Positions 1 through 6,861 are shown, counted from the stretch's first letter. The stretch: 15,751 nt of DNA from Gammaproteobacteria bacterium (GCA_020846815.1 JADLDF010000225.1:1-15751), one strand, 5' to 3'. Notes: generated by a model not told the origin, from the sequence alone. Translations and numbers: made by a program.

Positions 1-893
1 AGCAGGGCGTCTCGCAGGCCGCCATCGACCTGATGAGCATCTCGACCGACTACACCGACATGTGGAACACCTCGGCGCTCGCGATGCTGCGCGACGTCGC
101 GCGCTCGCGGCTCGGCGGCTTCTCCGGTCGCGACCGCAATACGCCGCTCTATGGTGCCGGCAACAACGACTGGTACAGCTTCGAAGGCGGCGCCGAGCGC
201 CTGCCCGAGGCCATGGCCAAGCGGCTCGCGACGCCCGTGCGCACAGGCAAGGCCGTCGTGCGCATCGTCAACGAGGGCGCGAAGGCCGAGGTGAGCTGCC
301 TCGACGGCTCATGGTACACGGCCGACTTCGTCGTCTGCGCGCTGCCGTTCTCCGTGTTGCGGCGGATCACGATCCTGCCCGCATTGCCGTCGCGCCAGGC
401 CGAAGCCGTCGCCACGAGCGTCTATGGCGGTACTACCCACGTGATCCTCGAGCCGACGGCGCCGTTCTGGGAACAGGACGGCTACGGCCCGTCGATGTAC
501 ACCGACGGCCCGCTCGAGCGCGTGTTCGCGCCCAGGATCGGCGACGGCATCCCGTTCCTGCGCGTCTGGATCAACGGCTACGCCGCCGACCGGCTCGATG
601 CGCTGCCGCCCGCGCAGCTCGGCGAGTTCGTGGTGCGCGAATTCGAGCGCATCCGGCCCGCCGCCAGGGGCCGCGTGCGCGTTCGCGCCATATTCTCCTG
701 GGGCGCCGAGCCGTACACGCTCGGCCATCGCCACGTCTTTCTGCCCGGCCAGGTCAACCGCTTCGCGAAGGACATGGACCGCCCCTGGCAGCGGATGCAC
801 TTCTGCGGCGAGCACCTGCGGAGAATGGAGTTCGGTATGGAGTCGGCGATGGAGACTGCGGATCGGGTGGCGGTGGAGATTCTTTCGGCCTGA
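1..893 (+). CDS. Flavin monoamine oxidase family protein, 3' part (5' end outside window)
   Basis: The reading frame is open from base 3, so the first ATG at 33 is internal and the gene is cut by the window edge. About 296 residues are visible. This matches the substrate-binding half and C-terminus of flavin-containing amine oxidases, which are usually 430-500 residues; the N-terminal Rossmann GxGxxG would lie upstream. Supporting motifs are YSFEGGAERLPEAMA near the start, DFVVCALPFSVLRRI (the conserved 'vI.tvP...l' strand), and the C-terminal FAD-binding signature FCGEHLRRMEFGMESAMETA, in which the GEH and the G-ME-A pattern contact the flavin. Such enzymes oxidise amines to imines or aldehydes with release of H2O2. 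No signal peptide can be judged. The stop TGA is at 891-893. No convincing terminator follows. The substrate is unknown. Confidence 0.85.
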   Translation, partial: QGVSQAAIDLMSISTDYTDMWNTSALAMLRDVARSRLGGFSGRDRNTPLYGAGNNDWYSFEGGAERLPEAMAKRLATPVRTGKAVVRIVNEGAKAEVSCLDGSWYTADFVVCALPFSVLRRITILPALPSRQAEAVATSVYGGTTHVILEPTAPFWEQDGYGPSMYTDGPLERVFAPRIGDGIPFLRVWINGYAADRLDALPPAQLGEFVVREFERIRPAARGRVRVRAIFSWGAEPYTLGHRHVFLPGQVNRFAKDMDRPWQRMHFCGEHLRRMEFGMESAMETADRVAVEILSA

Positions 894-925
894 GCACCCG
901 TGTATACGCAATGTGCGTTGTCCCG

Positions 926-1875
926 CTACGGCAAGGGATTGGCTCGCCGCGGCGGATTCGCGATGCGCGCTATCCCGCATCTCCGTGCGACGAGCAGCGC
1001 GCAATAGGGCGACTGCAGCGGCTCGATCGCGTCGAAGGATCGGCCGAAGCGGTCGGGCCGGCCTGCGCCGCGTGCGGCGTCGATCTGCGCGTGCTCGCGC
1101 TCGAGCGAGCCGGCCGGCAGGTTGCAGATCCGCTCGAGCTCGGCCCAGGTCGTGGCGCGGCGGATCGCACCGAGCTCGGCGAGCTGGCGCTGCTCCACCG
1201 AGTGCTCGAGGCAGGCGCCGTGGCGCCGTTCGTCGAAGATCACCAGGCGAGGCCCTCGGGCTGCGCGAGCACGGGCACGCACATGCCGGAGATGTTGGCG
1301 TTCTCGTGCGTGAAGCGCTCGCCGCGCAGGTTCACGAGGAACCCGCCCTCGAGCAGCAGCGGGTGCGGCACGATGACCTGGGCATCGGCGCGCTCGCAGG
1401 CACGGCCGAGCAGTGCGAGCAGCTCCTCGCCGTTGCGGCCCGGCGGGAGATGCAGACGCGGCACGGAGTGGCCGAGGCTGGTCCAATTGAAATCGAGCTG
1501 CATCGGCACGTCGTGGTTCTCGGTGAGTCAGTCGACCGCCGCTCCCGAGCACTCGCCCACGACGCGTGCGAGACGCGCATCGGCCCGACCGCCGGTCTTG
1601 GCCATGACGCCGGCGACGAAGCGCACCGCGTCGTCGTCGATGCCGTGGCGGATGTGCTCCTTCGAGGCGGCGGCGCACATCGCGCCGAGGGACATGGCAG
1701 TGCTGCCGCGCGGATGACGATCACGCTCGAGCACGAGCACTTCCGCGCCAGCATCGCGCGCGGCGAGCGCGGCCGAGAGGCCGCAGGCGCCGGCGCCGAT
1801 CACGGCGACCGGAGCCGAGTGCTCGAACTCGACCTGGCTGGCGTCGATGATGGCCATGAACGGGGCCCGCGTCAT
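926..1875 (-). pseudogene. Decayed FAD-dependent oxidoreductase (fumarate reductase/ketosteroid dehydrogenase-like flavoprotein)
   Basis: Read leftward from ATG 1875 (alternative ATG 1857), the first 115 residues are a normal FAD domain: VAVIGAGACGLSAALAARDA (GxGxxG), the βαβ acidic end VLVLERD, then STAMSLGAM. The frame stops at TGA 1528-1530, but the same frame continues with LTENHDVPMQLDF and GHSVPRLH, typical of the family. Relatives carry Trp at the stop position, so TGG to TGA is the likely change. A second break lies at 1240-1245: AQPEGLAW runs into TGA, and the next frame resumes with VIFDERRH, as if one G were lost. The segment between ERADAQ and VIVPHPLLLEGG lacks the roughly 80 residues normally found there. 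After FDAIEPLQSPYCALLV the frame reads into unrelated sequence to TAG 926-928, so the usual GALFHTQGG C-terminus is missing. An intact member would be about 450-480 residues. The family assignment is recognition from memory; the breaks are directly visible. Confidence 0.82.
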
Positions 1876-2055
1876 GCGGCGTCCGTGCGCGCTCCGGGCG
1901 GGGCTCGGCAGCTTATCAGCCCGCAGGCCGGGCGCGCTGCAAGTCGGTGCTGCCGCAACGTCCGGCCGGAGCCTATTGCGGCCTGTACCAGGTTGATGTG
2001 CCGGGGAGCGGCGTGAATAATCCGCCGGTCGCCACGACCGCGGAGTTTCCAGACC
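1876..2055. promoter_or_regulatory. Divergent intergenic region with nested palindromes (candidate operator)
   Basis: These 180 bases separate the leftward flavoprotein pseudogene from the rightward FAD-linked oxidase. An inverted repeat GCCGCAA (1952-1958) / TTGCGGC (1976-1982) has a 17-nt spacer that itself holds the perfect 10-bp palindrome TCCGGCCGGA (1961-1970). The array lies just upstream of the candidate -35 box at 1993, a usual place for an activator or repressor site. On the leftward side only weak promoter-like hexamers are seen (TTGCAG and GATAAG on the minus strand). Operator function is inferred from symmetry and position. Confidence 0.4.
1993..2021 (+). promoter_or_regulatory. 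Sigma70-like promoter for the FAD-linked oxidase/VOC unit
   Basis: TTGATG (1993-1998, 4 of 6 to consensus) is separated by exactly 17 nt from AATAAT (2016-2021, 5 of 6). Transcription would start near 2028, giving a leader of about 28 nt. GGAG at 2042-2045 lies 10 nt before the ATG at 2056. An AT-rich -10 is conspicuous in such GC-rich DNA. Confidence 0.6.
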
Positions 2056-3645
2056 ATGCAGCAAGTCGTCCACGCCGTATCCGGAGCCGTCGATGGCGTC
2101 GTCGCCGAGCTGCAGCGCCTGCTCGGCGCACAGAATGTCGCCACGGATCGCAAGGAACGCGAGTTCTACTCGCAGGACGTCTACCGCGCCGGCGAGCTGC
2201 CTGCGGCCGTAGTCCGTCCCGGCAGCACGGAGGAGCTGGCGGCGGCGCTGAAGGCGATCGCGCCCTCGGGTCTGCCGGTCGTGCCGCGCGGCGGCGGCAT
2301 GTCGTATACGGACGGCTATCTGCCGCAGCGCGCCGACTCCATCATGATCGACATGCTGCGCATGGACCGCGTGCTGGAGATCAACGCCGAGGACTGCTAC
2401 GTCACGGTGGAGTGCGGCGCCACCTGGAAGGGGCTCTGCGACGCGCTCGAGCCGCATGGCGTGCGCACGCCGTACTACGGTCCGCTGTCCGGGCTGCGCT
2501 CGAGCATCGGTGGCGCGCTCTCGCAGGGCAGCATCTTCCTCGGCTCGGGCCAGTACGGCACGGCGGCGGAGAGCGTCATCGGCCTCGACGTCGTGCTCGC
2601 CGACGGCTCGATGCTGCGGCTCGGCAGCCATGCCAACAGGAACGGCCAGCCGTTCTTCCGCCAGGTCGGGCCCGACACGATGGCGATGTTCCTCTCCGAC
2701 ACGGGCTCGCTCGGCATCAAGGCGCGCGCGACATTCCGCCTGATCCGGCCGCAGCGCGAGTCGCGCTATCTGTCGTTCTCGTTCGATACCGCCGCCGAGC
2801 TGTTCTCGGCCATGGCCGAGGTGGCGCGCGCGGACGTCGTCGCCGAGCAGTTCGCATTCGATCCCGGCCTGCAGGCTGTGCGCATGAAGCGCGTCAGCCT
2901 CATGGAAGACGCCAAGTCGCTCGGCAAGCTGGTCAAGGGCACCGGCGGGCTCAAGGGCCTGGTCGAGGGCGCGAAGGTGGTCATGGCCGGGCGCAACTTC
3001 CTGAAGGAGGGCGCGTTCTCGGTGCACCTGTCGCTCGATGGCCGCGATGCCGTCGATGCCGACGCCAAGGCGGCGATCGTGCGGCGGATCATGGCCAAGG
3101 GCGGCACCGAGGTCGAGAACACCGTGCCCAAGGTCATGCGCGCGAATCCCTTCGCGGAGGTCAACAGCATGCTCGGGCCGAACGGCGAGCGCTGGGTGCC
3201 GGTGCACGGCACCGTGCCGTTCAGCAAGGCGGCGAAGATGTGGGAGACCTGCGAGGCGGTGTTCGCCAAGCATGCCGCAGCAGTCGAGAAGTTCGACATC
3301 GACCACGGTTACCTGAGCTGCACGGTCGGTCAGATGGGCACGCTGCTCGAGCCGGTCATGTACTGGCCGGATGCGCGCAACGCCTTCCACGAACGCGTGC
3401 TCGATGCCGACTATCTCGCCAAGCTGCCGAAGTATCCGTCGAACCCGGAAGCGGCAGCCGCGGTCGCGAAGATCCGCGAGGATCTCGCACGGGCCTTCAC
3501 CGAGGCCGGCGCCGTCAGCTTCCAGCTCGGCAAGTTCTACCCCTACCAGGAGGGCCTCGAGCCGAGCGCGGCGGCCTTCCTGAAGCAGCTCAAGCGGATC
3601 GTCGACCCGCAGGGGCGCATGAATCCGGGCGGGCTGGGGCTCTGA
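2056..3645 (+). CDS. FAD-linked oxidase (FAD-binding PCMH-type oxidoreductase)
   Basis: This 529-residue flavoprotein belongs to the PCMH/vanillyl-alcohol oxidase superfamily, which also contains glycolate oxidase GlcD and D-lactate dehydrogenase. The FAD domain spans about residues 46-233: AVVRPGSTEELAAAL opens it, PRGGGMSYTDGY (77-88) is the pyrophosphate-binding loop, and GSLGIKARATFRL (217-229) closes it. The C-terminal half is the substrate-binding cap, ending in the family signature KRIVDPQGRMNPGGLGL (513-529). No signal peptide or membrane segment is seen, so it is probably cytoplasmic. Family members oxidise a hydroxy acid, alcohol or phenol through the flavin; the substrate here is unknown. 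ATG 2056 is preceded by GGAG. The VOC gene starts one base after the stop, so the two are probably cotranscribed. The protein is intact, unlike the flavoprotein pseudogene facing away from it. Confidence 0.88.
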   Translation: MQQVVHAVSGAVDGVVAELQRLLGAQNVATDRKEREFYSQDVYRAGELPAAVVRPGSTEELAAALKAIAPSGLPVVPRGGGMSYTDGYLPQRADSIMIDMLRMDRVLEINAEDCYVTVECGATWKGLCDALEPHGVRTPYYGPLSGLRSSIGGALSQGSIFLGSGQYGTAAESVIGLDVVLADGSMLRLGSHANRNGQPFFRQVGPDTMAMFLSDTGSLGIKARATFRLIRPQRESRYLSFSFDTAAELFSAMAEVARADVVAEQFAFDPGLQAVRMKRVSLMEDAKSLGKLVKGTGGLKGLVEGAKVVMAGRNFLKEGAFSVHLSLDGRDAVDADAKAAIVRRIMAKGGTEVENTVPKVMRANPFAEVNSMLGPNGERWVPVHGTVPFSKAAKMWETCEAVFAKHAAAVEKFDIDHGYLSCTVGQMGTLLEPVMYWPDARNAFHERVLDADYLAKLPKYPSNPEAAAAVAKIREDLARAFTEAGAVSFQLGKFYPYQEGLEPSAAAFLKQLKRIVDPQGRMNPGGLGL

Positions 3646-3646
3646 G

Positions 3647-4162
3647 ATGACCGCGGGCAGCGAACCCACGGCGGGCCGGGCCGGGCCGGTCAAGCGGGTC
3701 ACACTGTGGGTGCGTGACGTCGAGGCCGCGCTGCGCGTCTATCGTGACGCGCTCGGGCTGCAGGTCATCGAGGACAAGTCGCTCGCGAGCCCCGGTATCG
3801 CGCGCATGGTCGGGCTGAGCGAGGCGTCGCTGCGGATCGTGCACCTCGCGGCGCCGGGCCACGACCACGGCTGGATCGGGCTCTACGCGATCAGCGATAC
3901 GCAGCCGGCGCCGATGCAGGCGCTGCCGCGGCCCGAAGGCTTCCCGCGCTACGGCCAGGCGACGATCGTGCTCGGCGTGCAGGACATGCCGGCGATCGTC
4001 GGCCGCCTGCGCGCCACGCCGGAGGTGCAGTTCATCACCGAGCCGACCGAGTACCGCAAGACGAGCGCGGGCGATGCCACGCCACCGGGACTCTACCGCG
4101 AAGTGATCTTCTTCGATCCCGACGGCATTCCGGTCTCGTTGATGGAGTTCGTGCCGGGGTAG
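3647..4162 (+). CDS. VOC family (glyoxalase/bleomycin resistance fold) protein
   Basis: This 171-residue protein has two βαβββ VOC modules. The first begins VKRVTLWVRDVEAALRVYRDALGLQV (15-40). The second begins around GQATIVLGVQDMPAIV (103-118) and ends with the typical FFDPDGIPVSLMEF (155-168). VOC proteins include metal-dependent lyases, isomerases and ring-cleaving dioxygenases as well as non-enzymatic binding proteins. The first metal-ligand position of canonical members (His in 'l.Hv.l.V.D') is Arg17 here, and the second module shows Gln104 near the His position, so an ordinary glyoxalase site is not evident. ATG 3647 follows the upstream stop by one base (TGAGATG), which implies translational coupling. 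The stop TAG at 4160-4162 directly touches the stop of the convergent AKR gene. It may act on the product of the FAD-linked oxidase, but this is inference. Confidence 0.8.
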   Translation: MTAGSEPTAGRAGPVKRVTLWVRDVEAALRVYRDALGLQVIEDKSLASPGIARMVGLSEASLRIVHLAAPGHDHGWIGLYAISDTQPAPMQALPRPEGFPRYGQATIVLGVQDMPAIVGRLRATPEVQFITEPTEYRKTSAGDATPPGLYREVIFFDPDGIPVSLMEFVPG

Positions 4163-5167
4163 TCAGCCGGCGCGCGTTTCGGCCCGGCCGCCGCCGCTGC
4201 GCGGCGCCGCGGGCGTGGTCGCCGGTTCGGGCGGGGCGAGCTCGCGATCCCAGAATTCCTCCATGCGCCGACGCATGGCTGCGTCGGGCAGGGCGCCGAA
4301 ACCGGCGTTGGCATTGTCCTCGAGGTTCGCGAGGCGCGTCATGCCCGGGATCGCCGCGGTGACGGCCGGGTGCCCGATCACGTACTTCAGGAAGAACTGG
4401 GCCCAGCTCGCCGCGCCGAATTCCGCGGCCCAGGCGGGCAGCGGCCGGTCGCGCACCCGCGAGAAAAGATTGCCGTCGCGTCGCCCGCCAAGGGGCAGGT
4501 TGATCAGCACGGCCTGGCGCCGCTGCTGCGCGAGCGGCAGGACCTCGTCGGCGGCCCCGCGGTTCGCCAGCGAGTAGTCGACCTGGATGAAGTCGAGCGG
4601 ATGGGCTCGCATCGCGGCGAGCAGCTGCGGATACTGCGCGGCGCGCGAGGTCGTCGCCCCCAGGTAGCGGATCCGGCCGGCGCGCTTGAGCGCGATCAGC
4701 TCGGGGGCGAGCACGTCGATGCCTTCGAGGTTGTGCACCTGCAGCAGGTCGATCCGCTCGGTCCGCAGCCGGCGGAACGATTCCTCGATCATCGCGCGCC
4801 CGGCCTCGAGACTGCCTCCCGGCGCGGTCACCTTGGTCGCGAGGAAGAACTGCGCGCGGTTGCCGAGCTCCGCCATCAGCTCGCCGAGCGTGCGCTCGGA
4901 TTCGCGATATCCGGGCGCGGTGTCGATGACGCGCGCGCCGAGCGCGGGCATGTGCTCGAGCACAGCGCGGCGCGATGCACGCTCCTCGGCCGTCGTGGGG
5001 CTGTAGTTGTTCGTGCCGAGGCCGATCACCGGCAGCGTCTCGCCGCTGGCGGGAATCGGACGCAGGATCGCCGCGCCGCGCCGCTCGGCAGCGAAGGCGA
5101 AGGCAGCGAGGGCGGTTCCGGCCGCAATCGCGCTGGTCGAGGCCAGCCATTCACGTCGGGTGATCAT
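4163..5167 (-). CDS. Tat-exported aldo/keto reductase
   Basis: This is a 334-residue aldo/keto reductase with an export signal. ATG 5167 is chosen because AAGGAG lies 7 nt upstream and because it gives a clean twin-arginine signal: MITRREWLAS (RR at 4-5), a hydrophobic stretch of about 10-26 and likely cleavage after AFA (near 26). A longer reading to 5296 adds only low-complexity sequence. The barrel keeps the AKR catalytic tetrad: Asp82 and Tyr87 in IDTAPGYRES, Lys112 in FLATKVTA and His145 in LLQVHNLEG. AAIPGMTRLANLEDNANA (271-288) is the usual NAD(P)-contacting segment. AKRs reduce carbonyls with NAD(P)H. Tat export would fit folding with bound cofactor before transport to the periplasm. 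It is the last gene of a leftward unit behind a rhodanese and a membrane protein, 77 nt after the latter. The C-terminus is Pro/Ala/Gly-rich. Confidence 0.88.
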   Translation of the reverse strand: MITRREWLASTSAIAAGTALAAFAFAAERRGAAILRPIPASGETLPVIGLGTNNYSPTTAEERASRRAVLEHMPALGARVIDTAPGYRESERTLGELMAELGNRAQFFLATKVTAPGGSLEAGRAMIEESFRRLRTERIDLLQVHNLEGIDVLAPELIALKRAGRIRYLGATTSRAAQYPQLLAAMRAHPLDFIQVDYSLANRGAADEVLPLAQQRRQAVLINLPLGGRRDGNLFSRVRDRPLPAWAAEFGAASWAQFFLKYVIGHPAVTAAIPGMTRLANLEDNANAGFGALPDAAMRRRMEEFWDRELAPPEPATTPAAPRSGGGRAETRAG

Positions 5168-5244
5168 GGTCCTGCTCCTTGGGTCCTGACGGGGTGGTGG
5201 TGCGGCTTCACTGCCGCGGAATCGATCCTGCGCATCGATCGTCC
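5168..5244. other. Spacer between membrane protein and AKR genes with short repeats
   Basis: The 77-nt spacer holds the AKR Shine-Dalgarno (AAGGAG on the minus strand), a small inverted repeat GCGGC (5202-5206) / GCCGC (5213-5217) with a 6-nt loop, and two copies of ATCGATC (5221-5227 and 5234-5240) 13 bp apart. No T-run follows the hairpin on the minus strand, so it does not look like an intrinsic terminator. TTCACTGCCGC (5207-5217) recurs at 6834-6844. A separate promoter for the AKR is possible, but I see no good one. Confidence 0.35.
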
Positions 5245-5910
5245 TCAGCCCGGTTTGACGACGCCGAGGAAGGCGATCGAGGCGACGAACAGCCACAGCA
5301 GCACCGCCAGGCGCGCGGCGCGGCGGTGTGCGGCGTGGATCAGTGCGTTGGCCGCGTCCTGCGACGTGCGGGCGCGCAGCTCGCCGAAGCCCTTGATCCA
5401 GTCGCGGATCACGATGCGCAGCAGCAGCCCGAGCGTCACGACGCCGGCGAACAGCACGAACTTGCCGGCGAGCCAGCGCGTGAGCAGCGGACCGCCGGTG
5501 ACGAAGGTCGCGAGGCCCGTGCCTAGGAAGCCGGCGATCACCAGCAGGCGCAGCGCCTGGTCGAGACGCGCCCAGCGCGCGCCGCGCGGGTCGCGGCCGA
5601 GGCGGAACAGGTACCAGGCGAGCGCGAGCCAGCCGAGGCAGAGGATCCAGATCGCCGGCAGCCAGCCCGCCGCGAAAGGCGCGAGGCCGAGCGTCGTCGC
5701 CAGCGTGAAACCGACCGGGATCATCAGGATCAGCGCGGTGCGCGGCGCCATGTCGACCTTGAGCAGCAGCTCGAGGAAGCGCAGACGCTCGTCGAGCGGC
5801 AGGTCGGCACGCGCGACGTAGCGCGATGCGAAGAACACCCCGAGGTCGGCGCCGAGCCAGTAGACGAACAACAGGATGTGGGCGTACTGCCAGAGCGGAT
5901 AGCTGTTCAC
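5245..5910 (-). CDS. Six-helix integral membrane protein of unknown function
   Basis: This 221-residue protein starts at GTG 5910, which overlaps the rhodanese stop as GTGA. GGAG on the minus strand (5919-5922) lies 8 nt before the GTG and supports this start. Hydrophobic segments fall at about 8-26, 57-80, 83-103, 119-138, 149-167 and 200-217, so six helices are likely. Helix 1 (WQYAHILLFVYWLGADLGVFF) carries a buried His11. Segment 149-157 (GKFVLFAGV) carries Lys150 at the helix edge. This arrangement is reminiscent of CopD-like or cytochrome b-like four-to-six-helix proteins, but I cannot assign a family. The overlap with the sulfurtransferase implies coupled translation and perhaps joint function at the inner membrane. 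Confidence 0.75.
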   Translation of the reverse strand: MNSYPLWQYAHILLFVYWLGADLGVFFASRYVARADLPLDERLRFLELLLKVDMAPRTALILMIPVGFTLATTLGLAPFAAGWLPAIWILCLGWLALAWYLFRLGRDPRGARWARLDQALRLLVIAGFLGTGLATFVTGGPLLTRWLAGKFVLFAGVVTLGLLLRIVIRDWIKGFGELRARTSQDAANALIHAAHRRAARLAVLLWLFVASIAFLGVVKPG

Positions 5911-6785
5911 GCGTCGCACTCCATCGGCAGCGTGTCGTCCGGGCCCCATTCGTTCATCGAAGCATCGTAGATCGCCACGTCTCGGTGACCCAGCAGGTGC
6001 AGCGCGAATGCATCCGTGGTCGCAGAGATGCCGCCGCCGCAGTAGGTGATCACGCCGCGCCCATCGAGCAATCCTCTCGCGGCCAGCCGCTCGCGCAGCA
6101 GCGTCGGCGGCAGGAAGGCCTGCGTGACGGGGTCGAGCAGGTCCTTGGCGAACAGGTTGACGCTGCCGGCGATGCGCCCCGGTCGGCCGTAGCCGGCGAC
6201 GCGGCCGCTGAAGACTTCCGGTGAGAGCGCGTTGACCAGGTGCCGGTCGCGGCGCCCGACTGCCTCGAGCACGATCTCCTTGTCGACGAACAGGCCGCGG
6301 CGCGTCCCGGTCGCGAAGTGCGCCGGAGGATAGCGGCAGGGGGCGGTATCGAGAGGCCGACCTTCGAGCCGCCACTTGTCGAGGCCGCCGTCCAGCACCT
6401 GTGCCGCATCGAAGCCGAATTCGCGCAGCATGAACCAGACGCGCGTCGCCCACCAGGTCGGGCCGGAGTTGTAGAGCACGACGCGGGTCTGCGCGCCGAC
6501 GCCGAAGGCCGACATCCGCTCGGCGAACAACCCGGCCGGCGGCAGCATGTAACGCAGTGCGTGGTGTGGATCGGACAGCTCCGCGCCCACGTCGATGAAG
6601 CCGGCGCCCGGCACGTGCCCGGCCTCGTACTGGGCGCGGCCGCTCTCGACGACGTAGCCGCCGCCGACTCGCGGCGTCAGATGTACGGTGACGTCGAAGA
6701 CGCGCAGTTCGGGCCGCCCGATGATTCGCTCCAGTTCTTCCGTAGTGATCAGCGGCGACGGCGACGGGGGCGGCGAGTCGGTCAT
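5907..6785 (-). CDS. Tandem-domain sulfurtransferase (rhodanese family)
   Basis: This 292-residue protein has two rhodanese domains, the usual length for thiosulfate or 3-mercaptopyruvate sulfurtransferases. The inactive N-terminal domain covers about 11-147, with FDVTVHL, AGHVPGAGFIDV and VLDGGLDKWRLEG. The catalytic domain covers about 160-290, with RPGRIAGSVNL and the active loop YCGGGISATTDAF, in which Cys249 would carry the persulfide. The loop CGGGIS resembles mercaptopyruvate-type loops (CGSGVT) more than the positively charged CRKGVT of thiosulfate enzymes, but the donor cannot be fixed from sequence. No signal peptide is seen. The start ATG 6785 has AAGG about 6 nt upstream. It is the first gene of a leftward unit and is divergent from the HapK-like gene. 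Confidence 0.87.
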   Translation of the reverse strand: MTDSPPPSPSPLITTEELERIIGRPELRVFDVTVHLTPRVGGGYVVESGRAQYEAGHVPGAGFIDVGAELSDPHHALRYMLPPAGLFAERMSAFGVGAQTRVVLYNSGPTWWATRVWFMLREFGFDAAQVLDGGLDKWRLEGRPLDTAPCRYPPAHFATGTRRGLFVDKEIVLEAVGRRDRHLVNALSPEVFSGRVAGYGRPGRIAGSVNLFAKDLLDPVTQAFLPPTLLRERLAARGLLDGRGVITYCGGGISATTDAFALHLLGHRDVAIYDASMNEWGPDDTLPMECDA

Positions 6786-6861
6786 GGCTTGCCTTGCGGG
6801 AGATCGTGCGACTTCCTAGACTGCCTGCGGAAGTTCACTGCCGCAACGGAAAGGACCCCAC
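6786..6861. promoter_or_regulatory. Divergent promoter region, rhodanese unit / HapK-MFS-Opp operon
   Basis: The 76-nt gap between the divergent starts contains a possible rightward promoter, TTGCGG (6794-6799) - 17 nt - TAGACT (6817-6822), about 40 nt before ATG 6862; both hexamers are weak. A dyad ACTTCC (6811-6816) / GGAAGT (6829-6834) sits between them and the ATG, and TGCGG (6826-6830) / CCGCA (6841-6845) forms a second dyad. GGAAAGGA upstream of 6862 is the Shine-Dalgarno. A regulator could cover both promoters, but this is inference from symmetry. Confidence 0.4.

Noticed and set aside
906..918. Hairpin ACGCA/TGCGT after the amine oxidase as a terminator
   Set aside because: Only five base pairs with a 3-nt loop and no T-run.
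62..1717. A 551-codon plus-strand frame across the amine oxidase and the pseudogene
   Set aside because: The translation is Arg/Ala-rich with no motif and is out of frame with the clear amine oxidase.
598..2016. A 472-codon plus-strand frame antisense to the pseudogene
   Set aside because: Arg-rich shadow with no recognisable domain. Family-typical sequence lies on the other strand.
1528..3702. A 724-codon open frame on the minus strand, mostly antisense to the FAD-linked oxidase
   Set aside because: It is a GC-rich shadow. Only its last 115 codons (1875 to 1528) resemble a protein, the flavoprotein pseudogene. The rest is low-complexity Arg/Ala/His/Asp-rich and opposes a clearly real gene.
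5168..5296. Longer AKR start at 5296
   Set aside because: The added 43 residues are low-complexity and would overlap the end of the membrane protein gene. ATG 5167 has AAGGAG and a clean Tat signal.
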